From an uncultured Oscillospiraceae bacterium (lineage in GTDB: Bacteria; Bacillota; Clostridia; Oscillospirales; Oscillospiraceae), in NCBI GenBank assembly GCA_934621665.1, contig CAKTUT010000057.1, forward strand, positions 1 through 10,015: DNA of 10,015 bases, in the 5' to 3' direction. Shown piece after piece: positions 6,132 to 10,015 of the stretch. How positions within the stretch are numbered: position 1 is the first letter of the stretch; every line of letters starts with the position of its first letter. The notes beneath the pieces were generated by a model. The model searched no databases and had not been told where the DNA came from. It saw nothing but the letters and a program-made list of their open reading frames with translations. The translations under genes were made by a program, and so were the position numbers.

Positions 6132-6992
6132 TTAGAGCTCTCGCTGCTTTGCAGCGTATTCATACGCCAGCTTGTACTGTTCCGTCTCCTTATAGCATTT
6201 TTCCAGTCCCGCATACAGCTCCCGCTGTAAAAGCTTTGGCAGTGTGCCGGTTTCCTGTGCCTGCTGAAAATAGAGGACGGCGTTTTCATACTGCTCCTTG
6301 CGGTTCGCAATCCGCCCGCGCAGAATCAGATACTCCGCTCTGTCCGCATCCGGCAGCTCGGCAATCGACCAGATTTCGCGTTCTGCGGCCTGGATGTGCT
6401 CCTGTTCCAGATGATAGTGCGCCATCAAAAGATGATACCGCACGTCCGCGTGCAGCTGCGCATATGTCTCACGGAACGCAGCCGCCGCCTCGTCGGCATT
6501 TTCGCCCACCGACATGCAGCAGCGCGCCAGAACGCCCTGCACCGCAAAGCGCAGCTCAGTCATGGGATATAGGCACTTTTCTGCGCACGCAAGCGCCTGC
6601 TGTGCAAGCGTCTTTGCCTCTGCAAACCGTTCCTGCATCAGTGCCTGCTCGGAAAGCTGCTGCGCGCACAGCGCACGCATCCATAAAATGCGCTCATCGT
6701 CGCTGCTTTTTTCCTGCTGCAAGAGCGTCATACACGCGTCATACTGTCCGTCGCGTAAAAGCGCGCGCGCCTGCGCCACATGGTCGTCCGACTCCAAATC
6801 CCCCGGCGACAACAGCCAGCCCACGCTGACCTCCAGTGTCTCGGCGATGTGCTCGAGCGTGCGCATGGAGGGCGTCGCCTGATCATTCTCAATCTGCGAG
6901 AGCATATTGCGTGTGACGCAGTCGCCTGCAAGCTCGCTCTGTGTCAGTCCACGCATCAGCCGCACCTTTCGGATTTTCTGTCCAAGCGTCAT
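6132..6992 (-). CDS. XRE-family transcriptional regulator with TPR-like C-terminal half
   Basis: A 286-residue regulator. Residues 4-61 form an XRE/Cro-type helix-turn-helix: LGQKIRKVRLMRGLTQSELA, then TRNMLSQIENDQATPSMRTL and LEVSVGWLL. Residues about 75-286 are a run of paired helices of tetratricopeptide type, for example AEYLILRGRIANRKEQYENA and GLEKCYKETEQYKLAYEYA. The layout resembles the RRNPP peptide-responsive regulators (Rgg/PlcR-like), but no signal-peptide gene is seen nearby, so the ligand is unknown. ATG 6992 is chosen because GGGGAGGGG lies 6 bases upstream and the helix-turn-helix begins right after it. An open extension to 7115 would run through the promoter. A palindrome at the predicted transcription start suggests autoregulation. 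The gene is separated from gdhA upstream by two terminators. Confidence 0.9.
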   Translation of the reverse strand: MTLGQKIRKVRLMRGLTQSELAGDCVTRNMLSQIENDQATPSMRTLEHIAETLEVSVGWLLSPGDLESDDHVAQARALLRDGQYDACMTLLQQEKSSDDERILWMRALCAQQLSEQALMQERFAEAKTLAQQALACAEKCLYPMTELRFAVQGVLARCCMSVGENADEAAAAFRETYAQLHADVRYHLLMAHYHLEQEHIQAAEREIWSIAELPDADRAEYLILRGRIANRKEQYENAVLYFQQAQETGTLPKLLQRELYAGLEKCYKETEQYKLAYEYAAKQREL

Positions 6993-7022
6993 CTGCCGCC
7001 CCTCCCCGGAAATATCGAATAT

Positions 7023-7037
7023 GTAAATATCATTTAC
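7023..7037. promoter_or_regulatory. Operator-like palindrome GTAAAT-ATC-ATTTAC
   Basis: A perfect 6-bp inverted repeat with a 3-base centre lies between the -10 box (7042-7047) and the ribosome binding site of the XRE regulator, covering its predicted transcription start near 7035. Size and place fit the binding site of a dimeric XRE repressor acting on its own gene. The link is inferred from position only. Confidence 0.5.
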
Positions 7038-7041
7038 TAAA

Positions 7042-7070
7042 ATTGTAGCACATAGCTTGGCCAAACGCAA
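7042..7070 (-). promoter_or_regulatory. Promoter of the XRE regulator gene
   Basis: On the minus strand, TACAAT (7047-7042) is preceded by TGC, forming an extended -10 element. A weak -35, TTGCGT (7070-7065), lies 17 bases upstream. The extended -10 offsets the poor -35. Confidence 0.65.
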
Positions 7071-7071
7071 G

Positions 7072-7098
7072 AAAAAGCGCCGCAAACGCGGCGCTTTT
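7072..7098 (-). terminator. Second (distal) terminator downstream of gdhA
   Basis: A perfect 11-bp stem (arms 7073-7083 and 7088-7098; GCGCCGC core) encloses a 4-nt loop. On the minus strand it ends in TTTTT (7076-7072). It lies immediately upstream of the XRE gene's -35 box and would shield that promoter from read-through. Confidence 0.75.
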
Positions 7099-7113
7099 AA
7101 GATTTTCATCTGC

Positions 7114-7144
7114 AAAAGCAGGCTGCCAACCGGCAGCCTGCTTT
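7114..7144 (-). terminator. First (proximal) terminator downstream of gdhA
   Basis: A perfect 13-bp stem (arms 7115-7127 and 7132-7144; core GCAGGCTGCC) encloses a 4-nt loop. On the minus strand it ends in TTTT (7117-7114). It begins 16 bases after the gdhA stop codon. Confidence 0.85.
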
Positions 7145-7160
7145 GATTTGAATTGCCTGA

Positions 7161-8510
7161 TTAGAAAATACCCTGCTGGTACATGGCCTCTGCAACTTTC
7201 TTGAAGCCGGCGATGTTTGCGCCCGCAACCAGATCGTAGCCCAGACCGTACTCCTCGGCAGCCTCTGCTGAAACCTTGTGGATATTCTTCATCATCTTGT
7301 GCAGCTGTGCGTCAACCTCTTCTGCCGTCCAGACAAGACGCTCGGAGTTCTGGCTCATTTCGAGGCCGGACACGCCGACACCGCCGGCGTTGACCGCCTT
7401 GGACGGAGCGACAATCATGTGCTTCTGACCGCGCAGGAAGTTGAGCGCATCGTTCGTCGTCGGCATATTGGCGACCTCGATGTAGTACTTAACGCCGGAA
7501 GCCGCGATCTTTTCGGCAGACTCCATGCGAACATCGTTCTGCGTGGCAGCCGGCATATAGACGTCAACATCCTTCACGCCCCAGCACTTCTCGCCCGGAA
7601 CAAATTCCACGCCATACTTGTCGGCATATGGCTTGCAGTGCATCGGATCTTTTGCGCGCATCTCAAGGATGAAGTCCAGCTTTTCGCCAGTCACGCCGTC
7701 CGGATCATGGATATAGCCGTCAGGACCTGCAAAGTATGTAACCTTAGCGCCGAGCTCTGCAGCTTTCTTCATAATGCCCCAGCCCACGTTGCCGTAGCCG
7801 GAAATCGCAAGGCGCTTGCCCTCGATGGAGTCGTTCTCGTGCTTCAGAACCTCCTGGAGATAGTAGACCGCGCCATAGCCGGTTGCCTCCGGACGAATCA
7901 GCGAGCCGCCATAGCTCATGCCCTTGCCGGTCAGAACACCGTTTTCCCAAACACCCTTGAGGCGGCGATACTGGCCGAACAGATAGCCGATTTCGCGGCC
8001 GCCAACGCCCATATCGCCTGCTGGAACGTCGATATCCGGTCCGATATAGCGATAGAGCGCCGTCATGAAGCTCTGGCAGAAGCGCATGACCTCTGCGTCA
8101 GACTTGCCGGCGGGGTCAAAGTCAGAGCCGCCCTTTGCGCCGCCCATAGGCAGGCCGGTCAGGGAGTTCTTGAACGTCTGCTCAAAGCCGAGGAACTTGA
8201 TAATGCCCTCATAGACGTTCTTCTGGAAGCGGATGCCGCCCTTGTACGGGCCGATCGCGCCGTTAAACTGGCAACGCCAGCCGCGGTTGGTATGATAGTT
8301 GCCGTTGTCGTCCATCCAGCAAACGCGGAACGTGAACATTCTTTCCGGCTCGACCATTCTCTTCAGAAGATCGACTTTCTCATACTCCGGATGCGCATCC
8401 ATAATGGGGGATACGGAAGAGAGAACCTCCTCAACGGTCTGAACGAATTCAGGCTCGTTGGCGTGCGTCTGCTTGACGTAGTCGATGACACTTGCAACGT
8501 ATGCGTTCAT
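7161..8510 (-). CDS. gdhA: Glutamate dehydrogenase, hexameric type
   Basis: A 449-residue cytoplasmic enzyme that reversibly converts glutamate to 2-oxoglutarate and ammonia, using a nicotinamide coenzyme. The whole family length is present. Active-site residues match the C. symbiosum enzyme with an offset of one: Lys90 in GPYKGGIRF, Lys114 in TFKNSLTGLPMGG, catalytic Lys126 in GGAKGG, and Asp166 in PAGDMGVGGREIGY. The dinucleotide-binding loop is SGYGNVGWG at 237-245. Residues usually tied to coenzyme choice are Tyr239, Pro263 and Asp264 (AGPDGYIHDP), close to the Phe238/Pro262/Asp263 of the NAD-dependent C. symbiosum enzyme. An NAD preference is therefore possible, even though this subfamily is commonly labelled NADP-specific. 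ATG 8510 is preceded by GAGGAGG at a 9-10-base spacing. It has its own promoter and two downstream terminators, and lies next to serA-serC. Confidence 0.97.
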   Translation of the reverse strand: MNAYVASVIDYVKQTHANEPEFVQTVEEVLSSVSPIMDAHPEYEKVDLLKRMVEPERMFTFRVCWMDDNGNYHTNRGWRCQFNGAIGPYKGGIRFQKNVYEGIIKFLGFEQTFKNSLTGLPMGGAKGGSDFDPAGKSDAEVMRFCQSFMTALYRYIGPDIDVPAGDMGVGGREIGYLFGQYRRLKGVWENGVLTGKGMSYGGSLIRPEATGYGAVYYLQEVLKHENDSIEGKRLAISGYGNVGWGIMKKAAELGAKVTYFAGPDGYIHDPDGVTGEKLDFILEMRAKDPMHCKPYADKYGVEFVPGEKCWGVKDVDVYMPAATQNDVRMESAEKIAASGVKYYIEVANMPTTNDALNFLRGQKHMIVAPSKAVNAGGVGVSGLEMSQNSERLVWTAEEVDAQLHKMMKNIHKVSAEAAEEYGLGYDLVAGANIAGFKKVAEAMYQQGIF

Positions 8511-8565
8511 AATGGTAAATCCTCCTCAAAAAGATACCTTACATTCCCGGCGAACCGGTAAAATT

Positions 8566-8594
8566 ATCATAGCGCACTTTTTAACAATTTTCAA
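8566..8594 (-). promoter_or_regulatory. Sigma-A-type promoter of gdhA
   Basis: On the minus strand, TTGAAA (8594-8589) and TATGAT (8571-8566) are separated by 17 bases. Transcription should start near 8559, leaving a leader of about 49 nt. The start of the leader can form a small CCGG-TTCG-CCGG hairpin (8558-8547). Confidence 0.8.
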
Positions 8595-8617
8595 TGCCTG
8601 TCGCATATAAAAATTGT
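8584..8617. repeat. Inverted repeat over the gdhA -35 region
   Basis: ACAATTTT at 8584-8591 and AAAATTGT at 8610-8617 are perfect complements with 18 bases between them. The left arm overlaps the gdhA -35 box and the right arm lies just after the serA stop codon. It could be a regulator site or a weak AT-rich hairpin at the end of the serA message. No canonical GC-rich terminator was found between serA and gdhA. Confidence 0.4.
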
Positions 8618-8631
8618 GAAACTTGATTTCA

Positions 8632-9543
8632 TCAAGCGTTAAAATTCCGAATGATATCCACGATCTCCGCGCCAATACGCTTCTGCGCCTCCACGGTGGC
8701 CGCGCCGATATGCGGCGTGCAGGAGACCATAGGATGGCTGTAGAGCGCCTTGTTGCTGGCGGGCTCGTCAGCGTAGACATCAAGGCCTGCCGCACGAACC
8801 TTGCCGCTGTTGAGCGCGTCAAGCAGTGCAGCCTCGTCCACGTTTGTGCCGCGGGAGGTGTTGATGATCACGACGCCGTCTTTCATCTTTGCGATGCGCT
8901 CCGCGTTAATCAGCGCGCCGCCGTCAACGGCCGGTGCATGAACCGAGATGAAATCGGCCCTGGCCAGAAGCTCGTCCATCTCCACGTACGGAATACCAAG
9001 CTGCTCTTCGATGCCGGGGATGTGATAGATATCAAACGCAATAACATCCATGCCGATGGCCTTGGCCATGACGCCGAGGTGCTGGCCAATGCGGCCAAAG
9101 CCCACGATGCCAAGCGTCTTGCCCTGAAGCTCGATGCCCTTGCCATAGGCTTTCTTTTCCCACTTGTCCTCGCGCATGGTGTGACCCGCAATGGACAGAT
9201 AGCGCGCGCAGGAGAACATATGCCCCATGGCGAGCTCGGCAACGGACTGCGACGATGCCTTGGGGGTGTTTTTTACGGTAATGCCGTTTGCCTCGGCATA
9301 CTTTACGTCGATGTTGTCCACACCAACGCCGCCGCGGATGATCAGCTTTAGCTTGCCGCCCTTGGCCTCGTCGATGTGGTTCGCGCGAACCTTGGTCTTG
9401 GAGCGCACAACCACCGCGTCAAACTCACGCAGCGCCGCGCCAAGCTCTTCGGGTGCATAAAACTGCTCTACAACGTCGTGCCCCGCCTCACGAAGCTGTG
9501 CCATAGCGGTCTTGTCCATACCGTCGGTAACGAGAATACGCAT
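8632..9543 (-). CDS. serA: D-3-phosphoglycerate dehydrogenase, short form without ACT domain
   Basis: A 303-residue cytoplasmic dehydrogenase of the D-2-hydroxyacid dehydrogenase family, predicted to oxidise 3-phosphoglycerate to 3-phosphohydroxypyruvate, the first step of serine synthesis. The nucleotide-binding motif GFGRIG is at 148-153, with Asp171 ending the second strand, which favours NAD. The catalytic set is present: Arg231 in NTSRGTNVDE, Glu260 in DVYADEP and His278 in TPHIGAAT. The substrate-side segment RGGVGVDNID is at 70-79. The protein ends soon after the catalytic domain, so it lacks the ACT regulatory domain of longer SerA enzymes and probably direct serine feedback through it. 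AAGGAG lies about 8 bases before ATG 9543. Adjacency to serC supports this over other hydroxyacid dehydrogenases. The gap to serC holds a hairpin that may attenuate transcription. Confidence 0.92.
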   Translation of the reverse strand: MRILVTDGMDKTAMAQLREAGHDVVEQFYAPEELGAALREFDAVVVRSKTKVRANHIDEAKGGKLKLIIRGGVGVDNIDVKYAEANGITVKNTPKASSQSVAELAMGHMFSCARYLSIAGHTMREDKWEKKAYGKGIELQGKTLGIVGFGRIGQHLGVMAKAIGMDVIAFDIYHIPGIEEQLGIPYVEMDELLARADFISVHAPAVDGGALINAERIAKMKDGVVIINTSRGTNVDEAALLDALNSGKVRAAGLDVYADEPASNKALYSHPMVSCTPHIGAATVEAQKRIGAEIVDIIRNFNA

Positions 9544-9595
9544 ATCAAACTCTCCTTATTTTGAACTTTTTCTCCGATTTTTCGGTTCTTGGTGG

Positions 9596-9625
9596 AAAAC
9601 ACGGCGCGACAGGTTCTGCCGCGCC
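9596..9625 (-). terminator. Possible attenuator hairpin between serC and serA
   Basis: GGCGCG (9603-9608) pairs with CGCGCC (9620-9625), and an inner CAG/CTG pairing leaves a GTT loop. On the minus strand the stem is followed by a short T-run (complement of AAAA 9596-9599). It looks like a weak intrinsic terminator lying 9 bases after the serC stop. No convincing promoter is seen between it and serA, so partial termination is more likely than full separation. Confidence 0.5.
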
Positions 9626-9634
9626 CTGTATGGA

Positions 9635-10015
9635 TTATTTGCCGTAATTTGCTTCAAAATTCTTCAGGAACTCGACCAGCGCCTCTACGCCCTCCTTGGG
9701 CATGGCGTTATAGATCGACGCACGCAGGCCGCCGACCGACTTGTGACCCTTGAGGTTGTCATAGCCCGCCGCCTTGGTTGCCGCAACAACCTCCGCGTCC
9801 AGCTCCTTGGAGTCGGTGACAAACGGAATGTTCATCAGGCTGCGGAATTCGGGCTCAACCGTACCCTTGAACATCTTGGACGAGTCGAGGAAGTCATAGA
9901 ACACCTTAGCCTTGTCCAGATTGCGCTTATGCATCTCTTCCAGACCGCCGATGCTCTTGAGGTACTTGAACACCTTGCCGCAGCAGTAGATGGCCCAGCA
10001 GTTGGGGGTGTTGTA
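9635..10015 (-). CDS. serC: Phosphoserine aminotransferase, C-terminal part (cut by window edge)
   Basis: The last 126 residues are present; the start lies beyond 10015. SerC is a pyridoxal-phosphate enzyme that transfers the amino group of glutamate to 3-phosphohydroxypyruvate, giving phosphoserine and 2-oxoglutarate. Family features visible here are YNTPNCWAIY at the window edge (the conserved NTP segment after the lysine-bearing region), FRSLMNIPFV, and the C-terminal GHKSVGGLRASIYNAMP with the phosphate-binding His-Lys and Arg residues. The reading frame stays open to the window end, so an internal GTG at 9973 is not the start. It lies upstream of serA on the same strand with a 91-base gap, the usual pairing of these two pathway genes. 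Confidence 0.96.
   Translation of the reverse strand, partial: YNTPNCWAIYCCGKVFKYLKSIGGLEEMHKRNLDKAKVFYDFLDSSKMFKGTVEPEFRSLMNIPFVTDSKELDAEVVAATKAAGYDNLKGHKSVGGLRASIYNAMPKEGVEALVEFLKNFEANYGK

Noticed and set aside
6993..7115. N-terminal extension of the XRE regulator up to 7115
   Set aside because: The extension runs through the promoter, the palindrome and a terminator stem. The helix-turn-helix begins right after ATG 6992, which has a strong ribosome binding site.
7278..8561. A 427-codon open frame on the plus strand
   Set aside because: It is antisense to gdhA, which has all catalytic residues, a promoter and a ribosome binding site. The antisense product shows no recognisable family.
8622..8636. 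CTTGAT-TTC-ATCAAG inverted repeat at the serA stop codon as a terminator
   Set aside because: The 6-bp stem is AT-rich and overlaps coding sequence, with no following T-run on the minus strand.
8623..9351. A 242-codon open frame on the plus strand
   Set aside because: It is antisense to serA, with no family signature or fitting ribosome binding site.
9574..9585. CCGA-TTTT-TCGG mini-hairpin before serA
   Set aside because: The 4-bp stem is too weak to call as a regulatory element.

Overview
The window looks like chromosomal DNA from an anaerobic Bacillota of the class Clostridia, most likely an Oscillospiraceae-type gut bacterium. This is inferred from strong AGGAGG-type ribosome binding sites, GC-rich genes separated by short AT-rich promoters, a DUF1540 gene, a TelA/XpaC pair, and a glutamate dehydrogenase whose active-site numbering follows the Clostridium symbiosum enzyme almost exactly. 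No transposase, phage gene, CRISPR array, tRNA or rRNA was seen.

Layout. Positions 1-45 hold the last codons of an upstream plus-strand gene, which ends at a strong terminator. A plus-strand module follows (146-1761): an ECF sigma factor translationally overlapped with a single-pass membrane protein that is probably its anti-sigma factor or sensor, with a possible sigma-dependent autoregulatory promoter in front. A 57-residue, eight-cysteine DUF1540 gene (1859-2032) comes next and converges, across a bidirectional terminator, on a minus-strand operon (5040 to 2095). That operon encodes an XpaC-like protein, a TelA-like protein, and a TPM-domain membrane protein with a long Gly/Ser/Arg tail. 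Its sigma-A-type promoter faces away from the promoter of rpe (ribulose-phosphate 3-epimerase, 5381-6034), which has a structured leader of about 160 nt.

The remainder (6132-10015) is all on the minus strand. In transcription order it holds serC (cut by the window edge), serA, gdhA, and an XRE-type regulator with a TPR-like C-terminal half. gdhA and the regulator each have their own recognisable promoter. Two tandem terminators separate gdhA from the regulator, and a palindrome sits at the regulator's predicted transcription start.

How the genes fit together. SerA and SerC are consecutive steps of serine synthesis, and SerC consumes glutamate and releases 2-oxoglutarate, the pair that GdhA interconverts. 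Rpe belongs to the pentose phosphate pathway. The sigma/anti-sigma pair and the XpaC-TelA-TPM operon both look like envelope or stress functions, but nothing in the sequence directly links them. The most interesting parts for follow-up are the PepSY-like membrane sensor paired with the ECF sigma factor, the XpaC-TelA-TPM operon with its odd tail, the coenzyme fingerprint of GdhA, the rpe leader, and the regulator's operator-like palindrome.
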